63,370 nt of DNA from Nemertoderma westbladi (Eukaryota; Xenacoelomorpha; Nemertodermatida; Nemertodermatidae). Positions 9,099 through 21,760 of the stretch are shown in pieces; the first letter of the stretch is position 1, and every line of letters begins with the position of its first letter. A model generated the notes under the pieces. That model was not told where the DNA came from and made no database searches. It saw only the letters and a program-made list of their open reading frames with translations. The translations under genes and the position numbers were made by a program. The stretch is from contig JAUCBJ010009121.1 in NCBI GenBank assembly GCA_032718475.1, positions 1 through 63,370 on the forward strand, in the 5' to 3' direction.

Positions 9099-12000
9099 AT
9101 CCAATGCCTGGACTGTCTACTGGTACCAGAACCAATGCCTAAGACTGTCTACTGGTACCAGAACCAATACCTGGACTGTCTACCGGTACCAGACCCAATG
9201 CATGGACTGTCTACCGGTACCAGATCCAATGCCTGGACTGTCTACCGGTACCAGACCCAATGCATGGACTGTCTACCGGTACCAGAACCAATGCCAGGAC
9301 TGTCTACCGGTACCAGATCCAATGCCTGGACTGTCTACCGGTACCAGAACCAATGCCTGGACTGTCTACCGGTACCAGACCCAATGCATGGACTGTCTAC
9401 CGGTACCAGAACCAATGCCTGGACTGTCTACCGGTACCAGATCCAATGCCTGGACTGTCTACCGGTACCAGACCCAATGCCTGGACTGTCTACCGGTACC
9501 AGATCCAATGCATGGACTGTCTACCGGTACCAGACCCAATGCCTGGACTGTCTACCGGTACCAGATCCAATGCATGGACTGTCTACCGGTACCAGAACCA
9601 ATGCATGGACTGTCTACCGGTACCAGAACCAATGCCTGGACTGTCTACCGGTACCAGACCCAATGCATGGACTGTCTACCGGTACCAGATCCAATGCCTG
9701 GACTGTCTACCGGTACCAGACCCAATGCATGGACTGTCTACCGGTACCAGAACCAATGCCAGGACTGTCTACCGGTACCAGATCCAATGCCTGGACTGTC
9801 TACCGGTACCAGAACCAATGCCTGGACTGTCTACCGGTACCAGACCCAATGCATGGACTGTCTACCGGTACCAGAACCAATGCATGGACTGTCTACCGGT
9901 ACCAGATCCAATGCCTGGACTGTCTACCGGTACCAGATCCAATGCCTGGACTGTCTACCGGTACCAGATCCAATGCATGGACTGTCTACCGGTACCAGAA
10001 CCAATGCATGGACTGTCTACCGGTACCAGAACCAATGCCTGGCCTGTCTACCGGTACCAGACCCAATGCATGGACTGTCTACCGGTACCAGATCCAATGC
10101 CTGGACTGTCCACCGGTACCAGACCCAATGCATGGACTGTCTACCGGTACCAGAACCAATGCCAGGACTGTCTACCGGTACCAGATCCAATGCCTGGACT
10201 GTCTACCGGTACCAGAACCAATGCCTGGACTGTCTACCGGTACCAGACCCAATGCATGGACTGTCTACCGGTACCAGAACCAATGCATGGACTGTCTACC
10301 GGTACCAGAACCAATGCATGGACTGTCTACCGGTACCAGATCCAATGCCTGGACTGTCTACCGGTACCAGACCCAATGCCTGGACTGTCTACCGGTACCA
10401 GACCCAATGCATGGACTGTCTACCGGTACAAGACCCAATGCCTGGACTGTCTACCGGTACCAGACCAAATGCCTGGACTGTCTACCGGTACCAGATCCAA
10501 TGCATGGACTGTCTACCGGTACCAGATCCAATGCCTGGACTGTCTACCGGTACCAGACCCAATGCATGGACTGTCTACCGGTACCAGAACCAATGCCAGG
10601 ACTGTCTACCGGTACCAGATCCAATGCCTGGACTGTCTACCGGTACCAGAACCAATGTCTGGACTGTCTACCGGTACCAGAACCAATGCATGGACTGTCT
10701 ACCGGTACCAGATCCAATGCCTGGACTGTCTACCGGTACCAGATCCAATGCCTGGACTGTCTACCGGTACCAGATCCAATGCATGGACTGTCTACCGGTA
10801 CCAGATCCAATGCATGGACTGTCTACCGGTACCAGAACCAATGCATGGACTGTCTACCGGTACCAGATCCAATGCCTGGACTGTCTACCGGTACCAGACC
10901 CAATGCATGGACTGTCTACCGGTACAAGACCCAATGCATGGACTGTCTACCGGTACCAGACCCAATGCCTGGACTGTCTACCGGTACCAGACCAAATGCC
11001 TGGACTGTCTACCGGTACCAGATCCAATGCCTGGACTGTCTACCGGTACCAGATCCAATGCCTGGACTGTCTACCGGTACCAGACCCAATGCCTGGACTG
11101 TCTACCGGTACCAGATCCAATGCATGGACTGTCTACCGGTACCAGAACCAATGCATGGACTGTCTACCGGTACCAGAACCAATGCCTGGACTGTCTACCG
11201 GTACCAGACCCAATGCATGGACTGTCTACCGGTACCAGATCCAATGCCTGGACTGTCTACCGGTACCAGACCCAATGCATGGACTGTCTACCGGTACCAG
11301 AACCAATGCCTGGACTGTCTACCGGTACCAGATCCAATGCCTGGACTGTCTACCGGTACCAGATCCAATGCCTGGACTGTCTACCGGTACCAGGACCAAT
11401 GCATGGACTGTGTACCGGTACCAGAACCAATGCATGGACTGTCTACCGGTACCAGATCCAATGCCTGGACTGTCTACCGGTACCAGACCCAATGCCTGGA
11501 CTGTCTACCGGTACCGGAACCAATGCATGGACTGTCTACCGGTACCAGAACCAATGCATGGACTGTCTACCGGTACCAGATCCAATGCCTGGACTGTCTA
11601 CCGGTACCAGATCCAATGCCTGGACTGTCTACCGGTACCAGACCCAATGCATGGACTGTCTACCGGTACCAGAACCAATGCCTGGACTGTCTACCGGTAC
11701 CAGATCCAATGCCTGGACTGTCTACCGGTACCAGATCCAATGCCTGGACTGTCTACCGGTACCAGAACCAATGCATGGACTGTGTACCGGTACCAGAACC
11801 AATGCATGGACTGTCTACCGGTACCAGATCCAATGCCTAGACTGTCTACCGGTACCAGACCCAATGCCTAGACTGTCTACCGGTACCGGAACCAATGCAT
11901 GGACTGTCTACCGGTACCAGAACCAATGCATGGACTGTCTACCGGTACCAGATCCAATGCCTGTACTGTCTACCGGTACCAGACCCAATGCCTGGACTGT

Positions 12001-12954
12001 CTACCGGTACCAGACCCAATGCATGGACTGTCTACCGGTACAATACCCAATGCCTGGACTGTCTACCGGTACCAGACCAAATGCCTGGACTGTCTACCGG
12101 TACCAGATCCAATGCCTGGACTGTCTACCGGTACCAGACCAAATGCCTGGACTGTCTACCGGTACCAGATCCAATGCCTGGACTGTCTACCGGTACCAGA
12201 CCCAATGCCTGGACTGTCTACCGGTACCAGATCCAATGCATGGACTGTCTACCGGTACCAGAACCAATGCATGGACTGTCTACCGGTACCAGAACCAATG
12301 CCTGGACTGTCTACCGGTACCAGACCCAATGCATGGACTGTCTACCGGTACCAGAACCAATGCATGGACTGTCTACCGGTACCAGAACCAATGCATGGAC
12401 TGTCTACCGGTACCAGATCCAATGCCTGTACTGTCTACCGGTACCAGACCCAATGCCTGGACTGTCTACCGGTACCAGACCCAATGCATGGACTGTCTAC
12501 CGGTACAAGACCCAATGCCTGGACTGTCTACCGGTACCAGACCAAATGCCTGGACTGTCTACCGGTACCACATCCAATGCCTGGACTGTCTACCGGTACC
12601 AGACCAAATGCCTGGACTGTCTACCGGTACCAGATCCAATGCCTGGACTGTCTACCGGTACCAGACCCAATGCCTGGACTGTCTACCGGTACCAGATCCA
12701 ATGCATGGACTGTCTACCGGTACCAGAACCAATGCATGGACTGTCTACCGGTACCAGATCCAATGCCTGGACTGTCTACCGGTACCAGACCCAATGCCTG
12801 GACTGTCTACCGGTACCAGACCCAATGCATGGACTGTCTACCGGTACAAGACCCAATGCCTGGACTGTCTACCGGTACCAGACCCAATGCATGGACTGTC
12901 TACCGGTACCAGATCCAATGCCTAGACTGTCTACCGGTACCAGACCCAATGCCT
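9099..12954. repeat. Minisatellite, 31-bp unit, left block
   Basis: About 124 head-to-tail 31-bp units built on CTACCGGTACCAG and CCAATGC. Two positions vary as independent haplotype-like alleles: AGAACCA / AGACCCA / AGATCCA and TGCCTGG / TGCATGG / TGCCAGG. Unit length is not a multiple of 3, so three overlapping frames stay open for kilobases; none is a gene. Outer units (9100-9200) carry TACTGGTACC instead of TACCGGTACC, the usual greater divergence at array edges. The palindromes TACCGGTA and GGTACC make each unit a KpnI and AgeI site. Confidence 0.95.
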
Positions 12955-13900
12955 TACTTACTTGGATCGGCATGCTGCAATGCAGCTGCATTTTTAAGAA
13001 TGCTGTGCCGGCTTGTCAACAAAATTGCACCGCCACAACTCCCTATCACCCATGACATTTGCTAGATCATCCGCATGTTTAAGGCCAGTGTCCTTTAAGA
13101 TGCGTCTCAAGAAAGTCATGGGCTGTCCACCATGCTTATTCACTCCATGAGGCTGCCAAAGTACAAGATTATGCACTGGCTGGTCCTCACGGCGAAAGCA
13201 ATGTCCTGCAAAGCGGAGGCGATTTTCTTCTAGTGTCAAGCTTGGGGGAACCAATGAGACACCTCCAATGTTATATAGTGTCTGGTTGGAGATGTGTGCA
13301 TTGTACTTGACACAATGTACCCGGCGTAGCATTCTTGTGAATGTGCCATCCAGAGATTTGGTGTCCTCAGCAGTTAGAGCCCAGCATGGACTCCCGTAGA
13401 GGATTACTGGAACTACTGCTGCTCTGAATAATCGGACCTTAAGTTTCCGATTAATTCTAGGTGACTTCCAAATCCTGGAAAGCCTATTCAAGGCTGCCCA
13501 TGCCTTTCCCTTACGTATTCGAAGGTCCTCACCTGACTTCCGGATCCATGATCCCAGGTAACAGAAGTCGTCCACATGCTCAAGCATACCATCCTTTGAG
13601 CTTATGCTCATCCGATCAGAGACTTGCTGAGGACTTTCAAAGTTAACTGTCAGAATTTTGGTCTTTCTGGAGTTAATAAAAAGACCAACACTAGAAGCAG
13701 CATGTTCTAATGAGCTGAGGAGCCGCTGGGCTCCCTCTAATGATTCTGAGAGTACTCCTAAGTCATCAGCAAAGTCTAGATCAGTTAGGTATTTTGCAGG
13801 ATTTCCTCGACTTCTGGAGCCAGTAGGTGGAGTTATCATCACCCCATCATCATTATGATGATCTAAGGACATGCGTAGAACATAGTCAACCACAATAATG
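12955..13900 (-). mobile_element. LINE-A copy 1, 5'-truncated non-LTR retrotransposon
   Basis: 946-bp insertion inside the 31-bp array, flanked by the 7-bp duplication AATGCCT (12948-12954 and 13901-13907). Removing the insert and one copy restores a normal repeat unit. The element runs right to left and ends in a short AAGTAAGTA tail. It encodes the C-terminal part of a LINE reverse transcriptase, open from the truncated 5' edge to a stop at 12994. The intact frame suggests recent insertion, certainly after the array had formed. Confidence 0.9.
12994..13900 (-). pseudogene. Reverse transcriptase C-terminal fragment (LINE-A)
   Basis: About 302 uninterrupted codons with no start of their own (the insertion boundary cuts the gene). 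The visible RT motif is TDLDFADDLGVL (the F-A-D-D catalytic box), followed by SSVGLFINSRKTKIL (thumb region), YLGSWI, VVPVILYGSPCWAL, LDGTFTRMLRRV and RLRFAGHC. These are typical of the C-terminal half of animal non-LTR retrotransposon polymerases. The upstream endonuclease and palm motifs are missing, so this copy cannot make a full protein. I cannot assign the clade by eye. Confidence 0.88.
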
Positions 13901-14766
13901 AATGCCTAGACTGTCTAACGGTACCAGACCCAATGCCTAGACTGTCTACCGGTACCAGACACAATGCCTGGACTGTCTACCGGTACCAGAACCAATGCCT
14001 GGACTGTCTACCGGTACCAGACCCAATGCCTGGACTGTCTACCGGTACCAGAACCAATGCCTGGACTGTCTACCGGTACAAGACCCAATGCCTGGACTGT
14101 CTACCGGTACCAGAACCAATGCCTGGACTGTCTACCGGTACCAGTCCCAATGCATGGACTGTCTACCGGTACCAGACCCAATGCCTGGACTGTCTACCGG
14201 TACCAGAACCAATGCCTGGACTGTCTACCGGTACAAGACCCAATGCCTGGACTGTCTACCGGTACCAGAACCAATGCCTGGACTGTCTACCGGTACCAGA
14301 ACCAATGCCTGGACTGTCTACCTGTACCAGAACCAATGCATGGACTGTCTACCGGTACCAGAACCAATGCCTGGACTGTCTACCTGTACCAGAACCAATG
14401 CATGGACTGTCTACCGGTACCAGTCCCAATGCATGGACTGTCTACCGGTACCAGACCCAATGCCTGGACTGTCTACCGGTACCAGACCCAATGCCTGGAC
14501 TGTCTACCGGTACCAGAACCAATGCCTGGACTGTCTAACGGTACAAGATCCAATGCCTGTACTGTCTACCGGTACCAGAACCAATGCCTGGACTGTCTAC
14601 CGGTACCAGTCCCAATGCATGGACTGTCTACCGGTACCAGACCCAATGCCTGGACTGTCTACCGGTACCAGACCCAATGCCTGGACTGTCTACCGGTACC
14701 AGACCCAATGCCTGGACTGTCTACCCGTACCAGACCCAATGCCTGGACTGTCTACTGGTACAATGC
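13901..14766. repeat. Minisatellite, 31-bp unit, right block
   Basis: Continuation of the 31-bp array after the LINE-A insertion, about 28 units. Variants not common on the left appear (CCAGTCCCAATG, CTACCTGTACC), and the final unit has decayed to CTACTGGTACAATGC. It ends in AT-rich unique DNA. Confidence 0.93.
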
Positions 14767-15673
14767 TAAATTTGCATGGGATCTACCTTTTGTGTAGTAT
14801 ATTTATTTATACAAACGTAGAGGCAGTACCGGAAAGTCAATGGATTGTTGTTCTATAAGATGTGACCTTTACAGTCATACCTCAACCGCCGGGGTATATA
14901 CTGTATACTTCGATTCACGGTAATTATTATTCCATATCAGTTGCTGTTAACGGAATACTGACTGATCTAGCCAGTTTTGCCAAAGGATATCATTATTTTA
15001 TAATATGTTGCTATTGTTTGTTGTTCTTGTGCATAATCTTGTGGAAATTGTTAATAAAAAGTTGAAAGTTCTTTCAATCTAATCTTTCACCATCGGATAT
15101 ATGACATACTTTTTTATTCTTTGTTCAATAATATTTTTTTTAATATTTTTTTTATATAATATTTTTTGATTGAAAAAGTAGGTTATATTATTTCAATAAA
15201 AGTAATATTATATAACTATATAAATAACCAATATTATTATTATTAATGTCATTGCGATAAAATGAATTTTATTGCGATAAAATGAATTTTATTGCGATAA
15301 AATGAATTTTATTGCGATAATGGTATTTTTGTGGATATAAATTGTATTATATTATTAAGCGATAAAATTAACTTAAACTCATACTACTAACTCAAAAATA
15401 TAGATGGGAGGATTACAATTCATATTTCATGCAATGTAATTTTCAACAAACGTATCAAAAGTGAGGTTTCAAAATGGTGCTACAGTATATAAATGGTCCA
15501 ATTTGATTAATTTGTTGTTAACAAAAAGTTAACAAATTGATGTTGTTAAAACGCTCAACGTTTGTAATTTCTTCATACGTCTCACCAAAACATCTTTTAG
15601 AAAAACAATTGTGGGCTGTTTGAATACGGACAGCCAATAAACATTTAACCATTCTGTCAAAATACTTTTGTGT
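14767..15673. other. AT-rich intronic DNA
   Basis: About 900 bp with no gene that I can support. It contains three and a half perfect copies of a 20-bp unit (ATTGCGATAAAATGAATTTT, 15251-15320), a near-perfect hairpin at about 15505-15535 (AATTTGTTGTTAAC, AAAAA loop, GTTAACAAATT), and several AATAAA words (for example 15053). Confidence 0.6.
15251..15320. repeat. 20-bp tandem repeat, 3.5 copies
   Basis: Exact repeats of ATTGCGATAAAATGAATTTT, the last copy cut after ATTGCGATAA. A decayed GCGATAAAATTAA follows at 15359. Confidence 0.9.
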
Positions 15674-16890
15674 TTAACCCATGTTATCGGAGAACCGTGA
15701 TTCCGCGCTATAAGAACCCATCACAGATGCCCCAAACACGTGACGCTTATTAACCCATGTTATCGGAGAACCGTGATTCCGCGCTGTAAGAACCCATCAC
15801 AGATGCCCCAAACACGTGACGCTTATTAACCCATGTTATCGGAGAACCGTGATTCCGCGCTGTAAGAACCCATCACAGATGCCCCAAACACGTGACGCTT
15901 ATTAACCCATGTTATCGGAGAACCGTGATTCCGCGCTATAAGAACCCATCACAGATGCCCCAAACACTTGACGCTTATTAACCCATGTTATCGGAGAACC
16001 GTGATTCCGCGCTATAAGAACCCATCACAGATGCCCCAAACACTTGACGCTTATTAACCCATGTTATCGGAGAACCGTGATTCCGTGCTATAAGAACCCA
16101 TCACAGATGCCCCAAACACGTGACGCTTATTAACCCATGTTATCGGAGAACCGTGATTCCGCGCTGTAAGAACCCATCACAGATGCCCCAAATACGTGAC
16201 GCTTATTAACCCATGTTATCGGAGAACCGTGATTCCGCGCTATAAGAACCCATCACAGATGCCCCAAACACTTGACGCTTATTAACCCATGTTATCGGAG
16301 AACCGTGATTCCGCGCTATAAGAACCCATCACAGAGGCCCCAAACACGTGACGCTTATTAACCCATGTTATCGGAGAACCGTGATTCCGCGCTATAAGAA
16401 CCCATCACAGATGCCCCAAACACTTGACGCTTATTAACCCATGTTATCGGAGAACCGTGATTCCGCGCTATAAGAACCCATCACAGATGCCCCAAACACT
16501 TGACGCTTATTAACCCATGTTATCGGAGAACCGTGATTCCGCGCTATAAGAACCCATCACAGATGCCCCAAACACTTGACGCTTATTAACCCATGTTATC
16601 GGAGAACCGTGACTCCGCGCTATAAGAACCCATCACAGATGCCCCAAACACGTGACGCTTATTAACCCATGTTATCGGAGAACCGTGATTCCGCGCTATA
16701 AGAACCCATCACAGATGCCCCAAACACGTGACGCTTATTAACCCATGTTATCGGAGAACCGTGATTCCGCGCTATAAGAACCCATCACAGATGCCCCAAA
16801 CACTTGACGCTTATTAACCCATGTTATCGGAGAACCGTGATTCCGCGCTATAAGAACCCATCACAGATGCCCCAAACACGTGACGCTTAA
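15674..16890. repeat. 76-bp tandem repeat with E-boxes, 16 copies
   Basis: Sixteen almost identical 76-bp units starting TTAACCCATGTTATCGG and containing CCGTGATTCCGCGC and CCCATCACAGATGCCCC. Each ends near a six-base site that is CACGTG in eight units, CACTTG in seven and TACGTG in one (about 16195). The CACGTG form is the canonical E-box bound by bHLH-type factors. Whether it acts as a binding array is unknown. No frame runs through it. A LINE-A fragment follows 25 bp after the last unit. Confidence 0.93.
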
Positions 16891-16915
16891 TTACAAAGGT
16901 TGAGTTCTTCGCTCG

Positions 16916-17208
16916 ACCTAGTAGTAGTAGTAGTAGAGGCTGCCAAAGTACAAGATTTTGCACTGGCTGGTCCTCACGGCGAGAGCAATGTCCTGCAAAG
17001 CGGAGGCGATTTTGTTCTAGGGTCAAGCTTGGGGGAACCAATGAGACACCTCCAATGTTATATAGTGTCTGGTTGGAGATGTGTGCATTGTACTTGACAC
17101 AATGAACCCGGCGTAGCATTCTTGTGAATGTGCCATCCAGAGATTTGGTGTCCTCAGCAGTTAGAGCCCAGCATGGACTAGCGTAGAGGAGTACTGGAAC
17201 TACTGCTC
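16916..17208 (-). mobile_element. LINE-A copy 2, fragment
   Basis: About 290 bp nearly identical to part of LINE-A copy 1 (compare 13149-13415), in the same orientation. The 3' side ends in a (TAG)5 run at 16918-16934, joined directly to GAGGCTGCC; the about 190 bp of 3' sequence present in copy 1 are missing. It encodes MLRRVHCVKYNAHISNQTL and RLRFAGHC from the RT C terminus. The 5' end stops at GAACTACTGCT. I do not see a clear target duplication. Confidence 0.82.
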
Positions 17209-17712
17209 ATGATTTATAACTGATTTCTGAATCTGAATTTATATCTGAAATTCATTCATTAAATATATGTACATGAATGTCTATATTATAAATAATAGAA
17301 ACACTTGATGCTTTTTATTGAATATGATAAACATTTTTATGTGGCAGCGATTCAGTGAAGCGCTCTAGATACTATATATTTAAAATGTTGCGTAAATGAT
17401 ATTAAAAACATATGTGAAATGAAAAACGTAGGTGGGAAATAAACTACGTTTGTAAACCATTTGAATAAAAAGTTAGTGAACATTTTTAAAAATCTAGGCA
17501 TTTTTTAGTACATGAGATTTCTCGAAAGTTTTTTTTACTCATATAAAGAGGGCAGGGCAGATAGCTATTTTCAGCTTTGGATGAATGTGGCCGCAATAAA
17601 ATTAAAAATCCTGATCCCGAAAATTGTGGATCCCAATCCCGTTGCAACACTATCCTGTACCCTGTTTCTGTTTTATCTGCTACAGCATTATTGCTAAATA
17701 GGAATAACCCAC
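17209..17712. other. AT-rich intron DNA next to exon C donor
   Basis: About 500 bp of low-complexity AT-rich sequence with no recognisable gene. This is the start (gene sense) of the intron between dynein exons C and D. Confidence 0.6.
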
Positions 17713-17896
17713 CTGCATTCTGGTAGTCAGCCGGACTTCGTAACTGGCTGATCAATGCTCCGTAATCATGGTCACCTAGGAAGATTCGGCTATCCATGTT
17801 AGCTTTGGCGCCAGTCAGTGAATTTACAAACTTATCAAGAATGTCCAGAAAGTCTGAAATCAAATTCTTATCTTCCTTCTTTGCGGTTCCCCAGCC
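17713..17896 (-). CDS. Dynein heavy chain exon C (N-terminal tail)
   Basis: Internal exon of 184 nt (61 codons + 1). The acceptor is AATTTTTAG before GGCTGGGG; the donor is AATGCAG followed by GTGGGT. It encodes GWGTAKKEDKNL, then ISDFLDILDKFVNSLTGAKA and LISQLRSPADYQNA. Known: outer-arm heavy chains of the DNAH5/DNAH8 type have a W-G stretch followed by F-L..L..FV..L.GA, a helix, then a P.DY segment before the WC..IEQVL helix. That order is reproduced here, with exon D continuing it. Phase 0 at the 5' side matches exon B, phase 1 at the 3' side matches exon D. The 13.7-kb minisatellite begins only 50 bp upstream of this acceptor, leaving little room for a branch point outside the array. Confidence 0.9.
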
Positions 17897-20800
17897 CTAA
17901 AAATTGTTGTAATTATAGGCCTTCTGTACACATATAAGTACTGTGTAGGCTCCTCCTCTCCACGTAACTCTAGGCTCCTACTCTCCATGTAACTCTATGC
18001 TCCTCCTCTCCACGTAACTCCAGGCTCCTTCCTACTCTCCACGTAACTCTAGGCTCCTGCTCTCCACATAACTCTAGGCTCCTTCCTACTCTCCACGTAA
18101 CTCTAGGCTCCTTCCTACTCTCCACGTAACTCTAGGCTCCTCCTCTCCACGTAACTCCAGGCTCCTTCCTACTCTCCACGTAACTCTAGGCTCCTTCCTA
18201 CTCTCCATGTAACTCTAGGCTCCTACTCTCCACATAACTCTAGGCTCCTTCCTACTCTCCACGTAACTCTAGGCTCCTTCCTACTCTCCATGTAACTCTA
18301 GGCTCCTCCTCTCCACGTAACTCCAGGCTCCTTCCTACTCTCCACGTAACTCTAGGCTCCTCCTCTCCACGTAACTCCAGGCTCCTTCCTACTCTCCACG
18401 TAACTCTAGGCTCCTTCATACTCTCCATGTAACTCTAGGCTCCTCCTCTCCACGTAACTCCAGGCTCCTTCCTACTCTCCACGTAACTCTAGGCTCCTCC
18501 TCTCCACGTAACTCCAGGCTCCTTCCTACTCTCCACGTAACTCTAGGCTCCTTCCTACTCTCCATGTAACTCTAGGCTCCTGCTCTCCACATAACTCTAG
18601 GCTCCTTCCTACTCTCCACGTAACTCTAGGCTCCTTCCTACTCTCCATGTAACTCTAGGCTCCTCCTCTCCACGTAACTCCAGGCTCCTTCCTACTCTCC
18701 ACGTAACTCTAGGCTCCTCCTCTCCACGTAACTCCAGGCTCCTTCCTACTCTCCACGTAACTCTAGGCTCCTTCCTACTCTCCATGTAACTCTAGGCTCC
18801 TCCTCTCCACGTAACTCCAGGCTCCTTCCTACTCTCCACGTAACTCTAGGCTCCTGCTCTCCACATAACTCTAGGCTCCTTCCTACTCTCCACGTAACTC
18901 TAGGCTCCTTCCTACTCTCCATGTAACTCTAGGCTCCTTCCTACTCTCCACATAACTCTAGGCTCCTTCCTACTCTCCACGTAACTCTAGGCTCCTACTC
19001 TCCACGTAACTCTAGGCTCCTACTCTCCATGTAACTCTTTGTGGCTCCTCCTCTCCACGTAACTCTAGGCTCCTTCCTACTCTCCATGTAACTCTAGGCT
19101 CCTCCTCTCCACGTAACTCCAGGCTCCTTCCTACTCTCCACGTAACTCTAGGCTCCTTCCTACTCTCCATGTAACTCTAGGCTCCTCCTCTCCACGTAAC
19201 TCCAGGCTCCTTCCTACTCTCCACGTAACTCTAGGCTCCTTCCTACTCTCCACGTAACTCTAGGCTCCTACTCTCCATGTAACTCTTTGTGGCTCCTCCT
19301 CTCCACGTAACTCTAGGCTCCTTCCTACTCTCCATGTAACTCTAGGCTCCTCCTCTCCACGTAACTCCAGGCTCCTTCCTACTCTCCATGTAACTCTATG
19401 CTCCTACTCTCCATGTAACTCTTTGTGGCTCCTCCTCTCCACGTAACTCTAGGCTCCTTCCTACTCTCCATGTAACTCTAGGCTCCTCCTCTCCACGTAA
19501 CTCCAGGCTCCTTCCTACTCTCCACGTAACTCTAGGCTCCTACTCTCCATGTAACTCTTTGTGGCTCCTCCTCTCCACGTAACTCTAGGCTCCTTCCTAC
19601 TCTCCATGTAACTCTAGGCTCCTCCTCTCCACGTAACTCCAGGCTCCTTCCTACTCTCCACGTAACTCTAGGCTCCTACTCTCCATGTAACTCTTTGTGG
19701 CTCCTCCTCTCCACGTAACTCTATGCTCCTTCCTACTCTCCACGTAACTCTAGACTCCTTCCTACTCTCCATGTAACTCTATGCTCCTACTCTCCATGTA
19801 ACTCTTTGTGGCTCCTCCTCTCCACGTAACTCTAGGCTCCTTCCTACTCTCCATGTAACTCTAGGCTCCTCCTCTCCACGTAACTCCAGGCTCCTTCCTA
19901 CTCTCCACGTAATTCTAGGCTCCTTCCTACTCTCCATGTAACTCTAGGCTCCTCCTCTCCACGTAACTCCAGGCTCCTTCCTACTCTCCACGTAACTCTA
20001 GGCTCCTACTCTCCATGTAACTCTTTGTGGCTCCTCCTCTCCACGTAACTCTAGGCTCCTTCCTACTCTCCATGTAACTCTAGGCTCCTCCTCTCCACGT
20101 AACTCCAGGCTCCTTCCTACTCTCCACGTAACTCTAGGCTCCTACTCTCCATGTAACTCTTTGTGGCTCCTCCTCTCCACGTAACTCTATGCTCCTTCCT
20201 ACTCTCCACGTAACTCTAGACTCCTTCCTACTCTCCACGTAACTCTAGACTCCTTCCTACTCTCCACGTAACTCTATGCTCCTACTCTCCATGTAACTCT
20301 TTGTGGCTCCTCCTCTCCACGTAACTCTAGGCTCCTTCCTACTCTCCATGTAACTCTAGGCTCCTCCTCTCCACGTAACTCCAGGCTCCTTCCTACTCTC
20401 CACGTAACTCTAGGCTCCTTCCTACTCTCCATGTAACTCTAGGCTCCTCCTCTCCACGTAACTCCAGGCTCCTTCCTACTCTCCACGTAACTCTAGGCTC
20501 CTGCTCTCCACATAACTCTAGGCTCCTTCCTACTCTCCACGTAACTCTAGGCTCCTTCCTACTCTCCATGTAACTCTTTGTGGCTCCTCCTCTCCACGTA
20601 ACTCTAGGCTCCTTCCTACTCTCCATGTAACTCTAGGCTCCTCCTCTCCACGTAACTCCAGGCTCCTTCCTACTCTCCACGTAACTCTAGGCTCCTTCCT
20701 ACTCTCCATGTAACTCTTTGTGGCTCCTCCTCTCCACGTAACTCTAGGCTCCTTCCTACTCTCCATGTAACTCTAGGCTCCTCCTCTCCACGTAACTCCA

Positions 20801-20929
20801 GGCTCCTTCCTACTCTCCACGTAACTCTAGGCTCCTTCCTACTCTCCATGTAACTCTAGGCTCCTCCTCTCCACGTAACTCCAGGCTCCTTCCTACTCTC
20901 CACGTAACTCTAGGCTCCTACTCTCCATG

Positions 20930-21760
20930 TAACTCTTTGTGGCTCCTCCTCTCCACGTAACTCTAGGCTCCTTCCTACTCTCCATGTAACTCTAGGCTCC
21001 TCCTCTCCACGTAACTCCAGGCTCCTTCCTACTCTCCACGTAACTCTAGGCTCCTACTCTCCATGTAACTCTTTGTGGCTCCTCCTCTCCACGTAACTCT
21101 AGGCTCCTTCCTACTCTCCATGTAACTCTAGGCTCCTCCTCTCCACGTAACTCCAGGCTCCTTCCTACTCTCCACGTAACTCTAGGCTCCTACTCTCCAT
21201 GTAACTCTTTGTGGCTCCTCCTCTCCACGTAACTCTAGGCTCCTTCCTACTCTCCATGTAACTCTAGGCTCCTCCTCTCCACGTAACTCCAGGCTCCTTC
21301 CTACTCTCCACGTAACTCTAGGCTCCTACTCTCCATGTAACTCTTTGTGGCTCCTCCTCTCCACGTAACTCTAGGCTCCTTCCTACTCTCCATGTAACTC
21401 TAGGCTCCTCCTCTCCACGTAACTCCAGGCTCCTTCCTACTCTCCACGTAACTCTAGGCTCCTACTCTCCATGTAACTCTTTGTGGCTCCTCCTCTCCAC
21501 GTAACTCTAGGCTCCTTCCTACTCTCCATGTAACTCTAGGCTCCTCCTCTCCACGTAACTCCAGGCTCCTTCCTACTCTCCACGTAACTCTATGCTCCTA
21601 CTCTCCATGTAACTCTAGGCTCCTCCTCTCCACGTAACTCCAGGCTCCTTCCTACTCTCCACGTAACTCTAGGCTCCTACTCTCCATGTAACTCTTTGTG
21701 GCTCCTCCTCTCCACGTAACTCTAGGCTCCTTCCTACTCTCCATGTAACTCTAGGCTCCT
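20930..21760. repeat. 136-bp higher-order repeat block
   Basis: Within the 25-29 bp array, TTTGTGG marker units recur at exactly 136-bp intervals (20937, 21073, 21209, 21345 and on), each block being five basic units in the same variant order. Less regular relatives lie at 19030-20330. Confidence 0.85.

Noticed and set aside
9099-14766. CRISPR array
   Set aside because: Units are contiguous with no unique spacers, and the locus is eukaryotic, with spliced exons and LINEs.
9096-14858. Kilobase-long frames of Y-R-Y-Q / T-V-Y / L-S-T-G-T-R repeats
   Set aside because: A 31-bp unit rotates through all three frames, and all three are open together on one strand, which real coding sequence would not do.
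14862-15065. 67-codon frame with a hydrophobic C-terminal half
   Set aside because: It begins at GTG in AT-rich DNA beside an array, with no family signal and no supporting context.
16900-17697. Small plus-strand frames over the LINE-A fragment and antisense to dynein exon C
   Set aside because: They are shadows of the minus-strand reverse transcriptase and dynein exon.
17486-17712. Extension of the dynein exon C frame beyond 17713
   Set aside because: The frame stays open, but residues after Q-N-A lose all family resemblance exactly at a good GTGGGT donor, and the phase fits exon D only if spliced there.
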